A stretch of 64,000 bases of DNA, from NCBI RefSeq assembly GCF_002043005.1, contig NZ_CP020330.1, forward strand, positions 2,498,001-2,562,000, given 5' to 3'. Below the pieces are notes generated by a model. The model saw only the letters and a program-made list of their open reading frames with translations, was not told the origin of the DNA and searched no databases. Numbering within the stretch: the stretch's first letter is position 1; the number at the start of each line of letters is the position of its first letter. Made by a program: the position numbers and the translations under genes. Origin of the DNA: Martelella mediterranea DSM 17316. GTDB lineage: Bacteria; Pseudomonadota; Alphaproteobacteria; Rhizobiales; Rhizobiaceae. Below, in pieces: positions 36,189 to 45,291 of this stretch.

Positions 36189-36247
36189 TTTTCCTTGAGG
36201 CGTTTGCCGCCATTTGAGCCTCTCCGAGTAGGGAGAGCTGGTCAGGC

Positions 36248-38038
36248 CTATTCCGAAGCCGGCTTCTTCTTGCGGAACACGCCCTTCAGATTGTCGAACA
36301 GCTCGATCTTGACGCCGTGGCGCTTCATGATGATCGACTGCTGCAGGATCGAAAGCGTGTTGTTCCATGCATAGTAGATCACCAGTCCCGCCGGGAACTG
36401 CGCCAGCATGTAGGTGAACACGACCGGCATCCAGTTGAAGATCATCGCCTGGGTCTTGTCCGGCGGCGTCGGGTTCATGCGCATCTGGATCCACATGGTG
36501 ATGCCCATGATGATCGGCCATGCGCCGATCATCAGAATGGACGGCACGGACCACGGCAGAAGACCGAACAGGTTGAACAGGCTGGTCGGATCAGGCGCGG
36601 AAAGGTCCTGGATCCAGCCGAAGAACGGCGCGTGGCGCATTTCAATGGTGACGTAGAGCACCTTGTAGAGCGCGAAGAAGATCGGGATCTGGATCAGCAT
36701 CGGCCAGCAGCCGGCGACCGGGTTGATCTTCTCCTTCTTGTAGAGCTCCATCATCGCCTTCTGAAGGCCCATACGGTCGTCGCCATACTGCTCTTTCAGC
36801 TCGGTCATCTTCGGCTGCATGCGCTTCATGTTGGCCATGGAGGCATACTGCTTGGAGGCGAGCGGGAAGAAGATCAGCTTGATGATGACGGTGGTGATCA
36901 GGATCGCGACACCGAAATTGCCGACCTGATGGTAGATGAAGTCCATGAGCTGGAACAGCGGCTTGGTGATGAACCACAGCCAGCCCCAGTCGATCATGCG
37001 GTCGAAGAGCCGGATGTTGTACTGGTTCTCATAGGCCGTCAGCGTGTTGGTTTCCTTCGCGCCGGCAAACACCATGGTCTTCAGGTCGGCCGACTGGCCG
37101 GGCGCGATCGTCAGCGCGGCATTGTCGGAATAATCCGCCTGATAACGCGGGCGGCCATCGGTGAAATGCGAGAACCGTGCATCGTAATTGACATTGGCCT
37201 GCGGGATGACGGCGGTGCCCCAGTATTTGTCGGTCACGCCGAACCATCCGCCGGTCGCGCCATCGAAGCTCTGGTTTTCCTTGTCGACCGACTTGTAGGT
37301 TTCCAGGGTCACGCCGGCATCGGCGCCGAACACGCCGAGGAAGCCTTCATGCAGAACCCAAGCGGACGGCTCGTCGGGCAAGTTGAAGCGGGTGATGCGG
37401 CCATAAGGCGTCACCGCGGCCTGCTTGTCGGAATTATTGGTGACCTTGTCGTCGACGGTGATCATGTATTTGTCGTCGATCGAGAAGGTCCGGGTGAACT
37501 TGATGCCGGAATCATTGGTGTAGGAAATCATCACCGGGGTCGACGGCGTCAGCTCGGAGCCCTTCTCCAGCGTCCAGACCGTCTGCGGACCCGGAACCGT
37601 TCCGGAATTGTCGCCCTGTACGAAACCGAGTTCGGCGAAATAGCCGTTCTCTGTGTCGGCCGGCGAGAACAGCGTCACGATCGGGCTCGTGGGATCAACC
37701 GAAACATGGTAATCCTTGAGCTTGATATCGTCGATCCGGGCGCCGGCGAGATTGATCGAGCCTTCGAGTGAGGGCGTCTCGATCTTGACGCGCGGCGCGG
37801 AGGCCTGCTGCGCGCCTGACTGGGAAAATACCGCATCGCTGCCGCCGGTCTGGCCCGAGACTGCTGGCGAAGCACCCTCTGGCGTAACGGTCTGTTCCTG
37901 CGTCTGCTGCTGCAGGGCGGCCTGTTCCTGGGCCTGGCGCTGGGCCTCCATGCGCGGACCCATGAAAAAGAACTGCCAGGCGAGGACGATCAGGACCGTC
38001 AGGCCGATCGCGATCATAGAATTGCGGTTATTTTCCAT
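36248..38038 (-). CDS. yidC: Membrane protein insertase YidC
   Basis: A 596-residue insertase. It begins [20 protein letters not shown], with the first transmembrane helix. A large periplasmic domain follows from about 90 to 360. The Oxa1-type core of about five helices covers the last 230 residues, with the cytoplasmic hairpin [20 protein letters not shown] and [21 protein letters not shown] basic C-terminal tail ([12 protein letters not shown]) favours ribosome contact. ATG 38038 overlaps the rnpA stop by 11 bases. The longer upstream frame runs through rnpA and is not used. Confidence 0.97.
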   Translation of the reverse strand: MENNRNSMIAIGLTVLIVLAWQFFFMGPRMEAQRQAQEQAALQQQTQEQTVTPEGASPAVSGQTGGSDAVFSQSGAQQASAPRVKIETPSLEGSINLAGARIDDIKLKDYHVSVDPTSPIVTLFSPADTENGYFAELGFVQGDNSGTVPGPQTVWTLEKGSELTPSTPVMISYTNDSGIKFTRTFSIDDKYMITVDDKVTNNSDKQAAVTPYGRITRFNLPDEPSAWVLHEGFLGVFGADAGVTLETYKSVDKENQSFDGATGGWFGVTDKYWGTAVIPQANVNYDARFSHFTDGRPRYQADYSDNAALTIAPGQSADLKTMVFAGAKETNTLTAYENQYNIRLFDRMIDWGWLWFITKPLFQLMDFIYHQVGNFGVAILITTVIIKLIFFPLASKQYASMANMKRMQPKMTELKEQYGDDRMGLQKAMMELYKKEKINPVAGCWPMLIQIPIFFALYKVLYVTIEMRHAPFFGWIQDLSAPDPTSLFNLFGLLPWSVPSILMIGAWPIIMGITMWIQMRMNPTPPDKTQAMIFNWMPVVFTYMLAQFPAGLVIYYAWNNTLSILQQSIIMKRHGVKIELFDNLKGVFRKKKPASE

Positions 38039-38429
38039 CTTTAATTCCTGGTGCGGAGGCCTTCCGGCTCCGTCGGATTTGAGGCGGGTTCGAGATCCGC
38101 GATTCCAGCGTGTCGACAAGCCGCGCAAACGGTGCATCGAGCACCTCGCTGCGGCCCACGATGACATAATCGCAACCGGGCTGCATTGCAAACGCTGCCT
38201 TCAGGCGGACCGCCTCTTTCAGGCGGCGGCGAATGCGGTTGCGCGCGACGGCATTGCCCTGCCGTTTTGTCACAGTAAAACCGACGCGAGGCTCCGATTG
38301 GGGCTCGCGTCGGTCGAGAACTTCAAGCAGAAAAAGGGGGCCCTTGCGCCGCTCGCCCTTTTGTACGGCGAGAAACTGTGGACGGGTCTTCAGCCGTCCG
38401 ACTTTGGCCTTTTGATCGGGCCCGGACAT
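38028..38429 (-). CDS. rnpA: Ribonuclease P protein component
   Basis: A 133-residue basic protein that, with the RNA subunit, trims tRNA 5-prime ends. The conserved RNR motif is in [18 protein letters not shown] (about 59-76), with GFTVTKRQG just before it. Its end overlaps the yidC start and it follows rpmH by 15 bases, the normal bacterial order. The C-terminal tail after residue 110 is variable and proline- and arginine-rich. Confidence 0.95.
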   Translation of the reverse strand: MSGPDQKAKVGRLKTRPQFLAVQKGERRKGPLFLLEVLDRREPQSEPRVGFTVTKRQGNAVARNRIRRRLKEAVRLKAAFAMQPGCDYVIVGRSEVLDAPFARLVDTLESRISNPPQIRRSRKASAPGIKDGK

Positions 38430-38444
38430 AAGGGCGAAACGCCC

Positions 38445-38585
38445 TTACGCCGAAAGACGCTTGCGGCCGCGGGCGCGGCGGGCGTTGAGGACCTTGCGGC
38501 CGCCCTTGGTTGCCATGCGCGAGCGAAAGCCGTGGCGGCGTTTGCGAACGAGTTTGGAAGGCTGGTAGGTACGCTTGGTAGACAT
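38445..38585 (-). CDS. rpmH: 50S ribosomal protein L34
   Basis: A 46-residue, strongly basic protein, [20 protein letters not shown] followed by [20 protein letters not shown] and RKRLSA. This is the standard L34 sequence with two extra N-terminal residues compared with the common MKRTYQPS form. It is the first gene of the rpmH-rnpA-yidC-engB series. The promoter should lie in the 239 bases up to the sensor kinase gene at 38825. Confidence 0.97.
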   Translation of the reverse strand: MSTKRTYQPSKLVRKRRHGFRSRMATKGGRKVLNARRARGRKRLSA

Positions 38586-38824
38586 TTGTTTTAATACCGC
38601 GGTGTGCGGCCCTTCTTGAAAACCGGCCGAAACCGGTTAAGCGTGTGGTTGATGTCGTTCGCTCCGCAAAAATATATGGGTGCAGAGCCGAAACTGCGCG
38701 GCTTATAAGGGAAAGCGCCGCGAATTGTCAATCGCGCGGCTGAGAAGTCGCAGCTAGCCCGGCCCGGTTTTGCATTTGCGGCGTTCGGGCATAGTATGGC
38801 TTCAGGTTGAATCGGAGAAAGCGG

Positions 38825-40330
38825 ATGCGGTCTGAAAACCGCCCTCGGGGCACGGAAAGTGCATCTCCCCGCGTCAGTGCCGACGGCATCGCGATGCCGC
38901 GTTTTCTCTCCGGCCTTTCCGGGCGTATCCTGATGCTGACGGTCGCCATCATCATGTTTGCCGAAATCGTGTTCTTCGTGCCGGCGGTCGCCACCATGCG
39001 CCTGCGCTGGCTTGACGACCGGCTGAACACCGCCGCCGCCGCGGTCACCGTCATCGACGGGCTTCAACCGCTCTCCCTGCCGCGCGCGCTTCAGGACGAG
39101 ACGCTGATGGCGACGGGCACAAAGGCGATCGTGCTCAGGAAGGACGGCATGTCGCAACTGCTGGCGGTGACCGACATGCCGCCTGAAATCAGCCGCAGCT
39201 ACGATCTGACCGATGTCGGCCCGGTGGAGGCGGTGGTCGATGCCTTTGATGAGCTTCTGTTCGGCGGTGATCGGGCGATCCGTATTCTCGGCAATATCGG
39301 CGACAGCGACGCGATCATCGAGCTGGTGATCTCCGACGACGAATTGCGCCACGCGCTGCTGATCTATGCGCGCAATATCTTCGCGCTCAGCATTCTGCTG
39401 TCCTCCGTCACCGCGATGCTGATCTTTTTCCGGCTGAATTCGATGCTGGTGCGCCCGCTCAGGCGCCAGATCGCCAATATGCAGGCGTTTTCCGAACATC
39501 CCGAACTGCCGGAGAGCGTGTTCCGCCCGAGCGCGGAACCCGATGAACTGGGCATTGCCGGTCGTCATCTGGCCACTATGCAGAGCGAATTGCAGAAGAC
39601 CCTGCGCCAGCAGAAGCGGCTTGCCGAACTCGGTCTGGCCGTTTCCAAGATCAACCACGACATGCGCAATATCCTGTCCGCCGCCCAACTGATGTCGGAC
39701 CGCATCGCCGGCATCGACGACCCGGTGGTCAAGCGGGTCGCGCCGAAGCTGCTGCGCGCGATCGACCGGGCGGCGCTCTATTCGCGTTCCGTGTTGAGCT
39801 ATGGCCAGGTCTCCGAGGCGGAGCCGAAGCGCCGGATGATAGACGTCCAGTCGCTGGTCAACGACGTTCACGACTATCTCGAACTCTCCGCCGATCCCTC
39901 GATCGAATGGATCAACCGGGTGCCGGAAGGGCTGAAGATCGACGCCGACCCCGAGCAGTTGTTCCGGGTGATCTTCAACCTCTGTCGCAACAGCGTCGAG
40001 GCGCTCGGTCAGCAGGCCAAGGCCGAATCGGTCAACTGTCTGACGATCTCCGCCCAGCGCCATGGCAGCGTGGTGTCGCTGACGATCGACGATACCGGGC
40101 CCGGCATGCCGCAGAAGGCGCGCGAGAACCTGTTCGCCGCCTTTCGTGGCTCGGCCCGCAGCGGCGGTACGGGGCTTGGGCTCGCCATCGCCCGCGAACT
40201 GGTGCTCGCCCATGGCGGCACGATCGGGCTTGTGGAAAAGGCAGGCCAGGGTACGCTGTTCCGCATCGAAATTCCCGACCGCCCGGTGATGCTGGAAAGC
40301 TGGCGCGAGGAGAACGAAGCCGGCAGCTAA
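38825..40330 (+). CDS. Sensor histidine kinase
   Basis: A 501-residue membrane kinase. The first helix (ILMLTVAIIMFAEIVFFVPA) and a second at about 180-200 flank a periplasmic domain of about 130 residues, followed by a HAMP-like linker (RPLRRQIANMQAF). The HisKA box KINHDMRN carries the phosphorylated His278. The ATPase domain shows N box NLCRNSVEALG, G1 DDTGPGM and G2 GGTGLGLAIA. No response-regulator gene is adjacent, so it is an orphan kinase. ATG 38825 is preceded by GGAG; a TTG at 38807 is less likely. The signal it senses is unknown. Confidence 0.93.
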   Translation: MRSENRPRGTESASPRVSADGIAMPRFLSGLSGRILMLTVAIIMFAEIVFFVPAVATMRLRWLDDRLNTAAAAVTVIDGLQPLSLPRALQDETLMATGTKAIVLRKDGMSQLLAVTDMPPEISRSYDLTDVGPVEAVVDAFDELLFGGDRAIRILGNIGDSDAIIELVISDDELRHALLIYARNIFALSILLSSVTAMLIFFRLNSMLVRPLRRQIANMQAFSEHPELPESVFRPSAEPDELGIAGRHLATMQSELQKTLRQQKRLAELGLAVSKINHDMRNILSAAQLMSDRIAGIDDPVVKRVAPKLLRAIDRAALYSRSVLSYGQVSEAEPKRRMIDVQSLVNDVHDYLELSADPSIEWINRVPEGLKIDADPEQLFRVIFNLCRNSVEALGQQAKAESVNCLTISAQRHGSVVSLTIDDTGPGMPQKARENLFAAFRGSARSGGTGLGLAIARELVLAHGGTIGLVEKAGQGTLFRIEIPDRPVMLESWREENEAGS

Positions 40331-40395
40331 GGGCTGCGCGTGGGTATCGTCATTTTCATGTTTCAGGAAAATGACAACAATTTTCCGAAATCCGC

Positions 40396-40424
40396 TTGCA
40401 TTCCAAATCGCAAGGTCTTAGAAG
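40396..40424 (+). promoter_or_regulatory. Promoter of tRNA-Arg
   Basis: TTGCAT (40396-40401), a 17-base spacer, and TAGAAG (40419-40424) lie about 45 bases upstream of the tRNA gene. The spacing is ideal and both hexamers are close to the vegetative consensus. Confidence 0.6.
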
Positions 40425-40468
40425 CCGTTTCGCACGCCGCAGACAGACGCGGCGACCGCAAATGGCAA

Positions 40469-40545
40469 GCGCTCGTAGCTCAGCTGGATAGAGCACCAGA
40501 CTACGAATCTGGGGGTCAGGAGTTCGAATCTCTTCGAGCGCGCCA
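40469..40545 (+). tRNA. tRNA-Arg (anticodon ACG)
   Basis: Acceptor stem GCGCTCG (40469-40475) pairs with CGAGCGC (40535-40541). The anticodon arm is CCAGA-CTACGAA-TCTGG, giving ACG, which is read as inosine-CG for arginine CGN codons. The T loop is GTTCGAATC. CCA is encoded at 40543-40545. The length is 77 bases. Confidence 0.97.
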
Positions 40546-40670
40546 CTTCTTCACGCACGAAAAACTTGAATATCCGCGTGCCGGGCGAGGCGTTTTGGCG
40601 TGTAGCCGCCGCGGTGCGCTTTCAGCGCGTTCGACGCCTCTGCCGGCGCGACCTCCTTCGAAAAGCTGGA

Positions 40671-40711
40671 GCGTCGGGCGAAAAAGTGGTCACTGGTTTT
40701 TCGCCCGACGC
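40671..40711. repeat. Perfect 15-bp-stem palindrome between tRNA-Arg and the PACE gene
   Basis: GCGTCGGGCGAAAAA (40671-40685) pairs with TTTTTCGCCCGACGC (40697-40711) around an 11-base loop. Each strand ends its stem in T5, so it could terminate the tRNA-Arg transcript and also the PACE gene from the other side. The core CGTCGGGCGAAAA resembles dispersed palindromes of rhizobial genomes. Confidence 0.75.
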
Positions 40712-40736
40712 GGCAAAGGATCTGGGGATGGTGGCC

Positions 40737-41171
40737 TCATTCGGGTTGCTTGTCCGCCCATTCCGGCAGCGGAAACACCAAGTCATAAGCCCAGTTGAAG
40801 CCGAGCGCGTAGACCATGTAGAACAGCGCGAAGGATATATCCATGGCCAGCGCCTGAACGAGCGAAATGCCGAGATACCACGCGATGAACGGCATCAGCA
40901 CGATGAGCAGGCCGAGTTCGAACAGAACCGCATGGACCACGCGCGACGGCATCGCCTTCTCGGTGGTGGCGAACAGGCGCTGCATGATGTGGTCGAAGAT
41001 ATAGTTGTAGACCATGTTCCAGAGGGCGGCGAGCGTGGCGCTTGCAACGCCCACCACGCCGATGTCGTGCATGGGCATGCCGAAGGCGAATGCGCCGAGC
41101 GGAACGATCAGAAGCAGGCCGATAATCTCGAAGCTGAGTGCATGGCGAAGGCGATCGAGAGGGGAGCGCAT
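40737..41171 (-). CDS. PACE-family multidrug efflux protein (bacterial transmembrane pair)
   Basis: A 144-residue inner-membrane protein made of two related halves of two helices each: ALSFEIIGLLLIVPLGAFAF with NMVYNYIFDH, and AVLFELGLLIVLMPFIAWYL with YALGFNWAYD. This duplicated pattern, with a glutamate in each first helix and an aromatic N/D motif in each second, defines the proteobacterial antimicrobial compound efflux family (AceI type). ATG 41171 gives the normal family length. Known members export biocides such as chlorhexidine or natural diamines. The natural substrate here is unknown. Confidence 0.85.
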   Translation of the reverse strand: MRSPLDRLRHALSFEIIGLLLIVPLGAFAFGMPMHDIGVVGVASATLAALWNMVYNYIFDHIMQRLFATTEKAMPSRVVHAVLFELGLLIVLMPFIAWYLGISLVQALAMDISFALFYMVYALGFNWAYDLVFPLPEWADKQPE

Positions 41172-41350
41172 GGGCAACCTCAAATGAGATGCCGGGTCGT
41201 CCCGGCTGTTGTCCAATTCGGGGAGGTCGTCCTCACGCAAGCGGAGATGGCGCATGCGACCGCTCGTTTCAAGTGCCGACATTTCGAAGTGTGAAAAAGT
41301 TTGCTTCGACGTTTTGCGGGAGCGGGAACGGCGAGAGACCCGCGCGACGG

Positions 41351-42511
41351 TCACGGGAGCGTGTTGTCGTGGTTGACGACACGATTGCGGCCGCCCCTCT
41401 TGGCGACATAGAGGCGCGTGTCGGCGTTCTTGAACAGGGCGTTCCAGCTTTCGGACGGTTCGCGCGTCGCGACGCCGAAGCTCGCGGTGACGTCAGTTGC
41501 GCCATCCGGCAGGCCGTAGTGATGTGCCTCGACGGCGGCCCTGAGGCGTTCGGCGAACTGCAGCGCCGCCTCGACGTCGGTATCCGGCATCAGGATAGCG
41601 AATTCCTCGCCGCCCAGCCGCCCGATGATGTCGTGCTTGCGGGCATTCTGGCGCAGGACCTTGCCCACTTCCCTGAGGACCACATCGCCCTGATCGTGAC
41701 CATAAAGATCGTTTATGCTCTTGAAGTGATCGATGTCGCAAAGAACGAGGGAAACCGGATTGTCGATGACCGGCAATTCCGTGTCGATCCGGTCGCCGAA
41801 ACCGCGCCTGTTCAACACCCCGGTCAGCGCATCGTAGTCACGCTCGCGCCGCAAATCGTGCAGGACATCGGAAAAGGCAGCAAACAGCAGCGTAAGCGCC
41901 AGCACCGCCGCGAGGAGACCGATGGAGAAGAGCATGGCCTGCCAGAACACCGAATTTGCAAAAGCGGCCACGCCGGGAGCGATCCAACTGCCGACGGTCA
42001 GCAGGGTTCTCGGAAAGAAGTGAAGGGCGAAAAGCAGCAGGACCCAGAAGAGAACGCGATCGACGGGGCGGGGCGCCGGACGCTTCGCAAGGGGAACCGT
42101 TGCCGAAACCATGATCAGGCCATAGCCGAAATGCTGTACGTAGATACGGGCGGTCAGATTCCGATCAACATAGAAAAAATACCAGAGCAGCGCCATGATG
42201 ACCGCGAATACGGCCAGGCAGAGCCACCAGTTGAATGGTTTTTCGGCGCGCAGGAGTATCCCCTGCACGGTCAGTAATACCGCAAGCGTATAGAGTGCGC
42301 CGGAAACAAGGGCATTCGCTCCAACGCCCGGAGGCCAGCCGAGAATTTGCGAGAGCGAGCCCAGTGTGAACAATAGGCACGATAGCGCTAGCACCGGCAA
42401 ATAAAGCAGCCGCCTTTCGATCAGCCAGAACACTGCAAAGGCGAGACTGAATGTCAGAACGATGCCCGGACCCGTCAAGGAAAGGATTGTTCGCGCTACC
42501 ACAGTTTCCAT
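41351..42511 (-). CDS. Membrane diguanylate cyclase (GGDEF)
   Basis: A 386-residue protein. Six or seven transmembrane helices make up the first 215 residues, and a GGDEF domain the last 165. The active-site loop is GGEEF (in IIGRLGGEEFAIL), and DYDALTGVLNRRGF and DIDHFKSINDLYGHDQGD are intact, so it should make cyclic di-GMP from GTP. An RxxD inhibitory site is not obvious. It has no visible operon partner. Input through the membrane domain is unknown. ATG 42511 is taken; the sequence before it has no better start. Confidence 0.92.
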   Translation of the reverse strand: METVVARTILSLTGPGIVLTFSLAFAVFWLIERRLLYLPVLALSCLLFTLGSLSQILGWPPGVGANALVSGALYTLAVLLTVQGILLRAEKPFNWWLCLAVFAVIMALLWYFFYVDRNLTARIYVQHFGYGLIMVSATVPLAKRPAPRPVDRVLFWVLLLFALHFFPRTLLTVGSWIAPGVAAFANSVFWQAMLFSIGLLAAVLALTLLFAAFSDVLHDLRRERDYDALTGVLNRRGFGDRIDTELPVIDNPVSLVLCDIDHFKSINDLYGHDQGDVVLREVGKVLRQNARKHDIIGRLGGEEFAILMPDTDVEAALQFAERLRAAVEAHHYGLPDGATDVTASFGVATREPSESWNALFKNADTRLYVAKRGGRNRVVNHDNTLP

Positions 42512-42741
42512 CGGACATCAGGCTTCTGAAATAAACAGCTGGTGGAAATCAACATCGGAGAAGGCTGCGATCAATCTCTCCGGACTGCAGGCGACTGCAC
42601 GTATAGATTGTTTCCGGAGAAAAAGTAAGCTTTTAGTTTCAAAATATTTCATTGTCGGCACGTTTTGAGCGTAGGCGGCAAGAAATATCAACGCCAATTA
42701 GAGCAATTCTGACTGAAATGGAAGCAGTTATGTATGTCTAG

Positions 42742-42988
42742 CCCTACCTTTACATGCGGGTAGGGTCACCCGACGTGGTCGTTGCTATGCTCGGGGATTT
42801 CGAAAACGCGGCAGCCGGTTTGGCTTGCAGCCGTTGACTTTCATGATTTCAGGATCGCGGAATGCCCGTGATTCAGCCGCCACAATCGGTTACGGGCGCG
42901 GTACCGGCTCATGTAGAGGGAAGTAACGCCGTGTAGAGGCAGGTCTCAACAAAACGACCCGCCGCGACTATCCGCGACGGGTCGTTTT
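42742..42988. other. Hairpins in the 596-base gap 42512-43107
   Basis: No protein gene is supported in this gap. It contains CCCTACC/GGTAGGG (42742-42765) and a strong bidirectional terminator-like stem AAAACGACCCG (42951-42961) with CGGGTCGTTTT (42978-42988) enclosing CGCG/CGCG. A small RNA could end there, but no promoter was convincing. Confidence 0.45.
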
Positions 42989-43010
42989 GCGAGCGACCGT
43001 TTTATAGCAA

Positions 43011-43096
43011 TTCCAGGTGAAGTGGACACCGGTGCACCGTCCGGAATTGCGTAAAAACAAAGAGATAGAGCCTTTCCGTGAAATGCGGAAAGGTTC
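43011..43096. repeat. Rhizobial-type dispersed intergenic repeat with terminator-like hairpin
   Basis: The block contains AATTCC and its complement GGAATT 28 bases apart, then GCGTAAAAACAAAGAGATAG, and ends in CCTTTCCG-TGAAATG-CGGAAAGG. This composition, as I remember it, recurs between genes in many Rhizobiales chromosomes. It directly follows the stop of the glucosyl-phosphoglycerate synthase gene on the minus strand. Confidence 0.55.
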
Positions 43097-43107
43097 TAAA
43101 GAACAGG

Positions 43108-44328
43108 TCAGCCGTATTCCGCCATATCGGCCGCCACTGCGGCCTGCATCTCGTCCAGCACGTCGGGAAGCGCGCTAAGGACCCGGTTCCAGCGCGGCAT
43201 CAGCGGCGTTGCGTCCGGGGTTTCGAGGAAGGCGTTGCCGGCTTCCGTCAGGTTGGTCGCAAACAGTTCGACCGCCTGTTCCTCCTTGTGCCGGTCGGTG
43301 GAAAGCCCGTTCATGCGGGCGTCGTTGTGGTAGGTCTCGACCAGATCCAGCGCGGTGCGGAAATAGGCCGCCTTCACCGTTCTGAGCGTCTCCTGCGAGA
43401 AGGTCACGCCGTCGGTCGCAAGCTTGCGGAAAACGGTCTTGCAGATGTCCGTGGACATGCGCGACAGACCCTGCTGGGCATCCTCCTGCGAAAGCGGCTG
43501 GTGCTTGTGGTCGTAGGCGTCGGAAATATCGACCTGGCAGATGGCATTGTTGGAATAGTTGCGCCACAGTTCCGACAGCACGCCGATCTCGAGGCCCCAA
43601 TCCCACGGAATGCGGATATCGGGCAGGATGTGCGTACGCATCGCGAATTCGCCGGCGAGCGGATAGCGGAACCCCTTCAGGTAATCGAGATAGGGCTGGT
43701 GGCCGATGGTCTTTTCCAGCGCCAGTAGAAGCGGCGTCACCAGAAGCCGGGTCACGCGCCCGTTGAGCGAACCGTCGGCGATGCGCGGATAATAGCCCTT
43801 GGCGAACACATAGGGAAAGGCGGGGTTGGTGACCGGATAGACCAGGCGGGCCAGCATCTCGCGGGAATAGGTCACGATGTCGCAATCATGCAGAGCCACG
43901 ACGGACGAGTTGCGCGCGCCGAGAACATAGCCGATGCAGTACCACACATTGCGGCCCTTGCCGGGTTCTGCCGGCGCCAGCGACGCTTCGCCCAGCCGGT
44001 TGTGGACGGCCTGCATGCGCGGGCCATCGTTCCACAGCACCGCGTGGTGCTGGGGCAGGCGGCTGAAATATTTCAGCGCGTAGCGATACTGTTCCTCATC
44101 GGCGCGGTCGAGGCCGATGACGATGTTGGAAATATAGGGCACCTCAGTCAGGTGTTTGACGATGTTGTCGAGTGCCTCTGCCTCGAGCTCGGAGAACAGG
44201 GAGGGCAGGATCAGCGTGATCGGGCGGGTCGCCGAAAAGCTCGAAAGCTCGCGCTCTACGCGATGGAGCGAGCGTTCGCGCAGGTTGTGAAGCGTCGCGA
44301 CGACGCCGTTTTGATGAAAGTCAGCCAT
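43108..44328 (-). CDS. Glucosyl-3-phosphoglycerate synthase-like glycosyltransferase
   Basis: A 406-residue nucleotide-sugar glycosyltransferase resembling GpgS/MpgS-type enzymes (family GT81-like). The donor-binding region is ITLILPSLFSELEAEALDNI near the N-terminus, and the metal-binding acidic motif is in VVALHDCDIVTYSREM. WDWGLEIGVLSELWRN further on is typical of the group. It would join glucose from a nucleotide sugar to 3-phosphoglycerate. A matching phosphatase gene ends 176 bases upstream on the same strand, completing glucosylglycerate synthesis, a compatible solute. ATG 44328 has AGGAG nearby. Mannosyl transfer is a possible alternative. Confidence 0.82.
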   Translation of the reverse strand: MADFHQNGVVATLHNLRERSLHRVERELSSFSATRPITLILPSLFSELEAEALDNIVKHLTEVPYISNIVIGLDRADEEQYRYALKYFSRLPQHHAVLWNDGPRMQAVHNRLGEASLAPAEPGKGRNVWYCIGYVLGARNSSVVALHDCDIVTYSREMLARLVYPVTNPAFPYVFAKGYYPRIADGSLNGRVTRLLVTPLLLALEKTIGHQPYLDYLKGFRYPLAGEFAMRTHILPDIRIPWDWGLEIGVLSELWRNYSNNAICQVDISDAYDHKHQPLSQEDAQQGLSRMSTDICKTVFRKLATDGVTFSQETLRTVKAAYFRTALDLVETYHNDARMNGLSTDRHKEEQAVELFATNLTEAGNAFLETPDATPLMPRWNRVLSALPDVLDEMQAAVAADMAEYG

Positions 44329-44504
44329 GGCGACGCTCCTGATTTTTGTGCTTGCGGCAGCGACGGGCTGCCGATTGGAATATGGATCAGAGCGGGCGGC
44401 TTTCAACGCTGCAAGGCCGCTCGATCGTCATTGTTATGCGGCAACTCCGCGAAGGGCGGGTGGGTCCGTCCAAGTGCGAACTGCTCATGCATTTACCAAC
44501 TATA

Positions 44505-45272
44505 TTATGCCAATAATTGCAATATCATGTCATTCCAGCCGTAAGGGCCCGTCCGCTCGGACCGGGCGATGAAGCCTTCGCGCTCGCGATCCGAGACCGG
44601 CAATTCGGCATGGGCGGGATTGGCGATGATGAAACCCCTGTCGGCGGCCTCCAGCATGGCCGCGTCATTGGGCGCATCGCCAAGCGCCACGGCGAAAACC
44701 GGCTCATCCGAGGTTTCCGCAAAGTGGCGGGCGATCTTTTTCATGGCCTCGGCCTTCGAGGTTTTCGGCATCAGCGTGAAGAACCGGCCGCCCTGGACCG
44801 CCTGAAACCCATGCGCGTCGAGAATTGCGGCAAAGGTCGCGCGCGCGTCCTCGCCGCCGGACCAGAGGCCGGGCTCGGAAAAACGGCGTGTGCGGGCAAG
44901 GCGGGCGCTTTCGAGCGACATGCCGGTCCTCTCGGCGACCTCGGCATCGCTCCAGTCACCGAAACCCTGGTAGTGGCGGCGCAAATCCGGGTCCATGGAT
45001 GACAGCACCGCGCGTAGCCTGTCATAGACACCGTCTTCCTCCGCTTCGCCATCGGGCATGTTGACGATGCCCGCGCCGTTTTCCACGATCATCGGGTGCT
45101 CGATGCCGATCGCGGCGGCGATCGGTCGCATCTCGGCCTCGGTCTTGGAGCTTGCGAGAACGAGCGGGATGCCCCGCGCCTTCAAGAGCTCCAGCGCCGG
45201 TCGGGCTGGCTCGAAGGAATAGGTCTCGTGGTCGAGGAGCGTGCCGTCGAGATCGGTGAAGACGATGTGCAT
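44505..45272 (-). CDS. HAD-IIB phosphatase (glucosyl/mannosyl-3-phosphoglycerate phosphatase type)
   Basis: A 255-residue haloacid-dehalogenase phosphatase. Motif I is FTDLDGTLLD (Asp7, Asp9), motif II LASSKTEAEM, and motif IV ALGDAPNDAAML. The C2B cap and the motif VLASSKT are characteristic of the mannosyl-3-phosphoglycerate phosphatase group. It lies upstream of the synthase gene, in the same direction, and would remove the phosphate to release glucosylglycerate. ATG 45272 is used; the longer frame overlaps rlmB. Confidence 0.85.
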   Translation of the reverse strand: MHIVFTDLDGTLLDHETYSFEPARPALELLKARGIPLVLASSKTEAEMRPIAAAIGIEHPMIVENGAGIVNMPDGEAEEDGVYDRLRAVLSSMDPDLRRHYQGFGDWSDAEVAERTGMSLESARLARTRRFSEPGLWSGGEDARATFAAILDAHGFQAVQGGRFFTLMPKTSKAEAMKKIARHFAETSDEPVFAVALGDAPNDAAMLEAADRGFIIANPAHAELPVSDREREGFIARSERTGPYGWNDMILQLLA

Positions 45273-45291
45273 CGGATGACCTTTATGCGTC

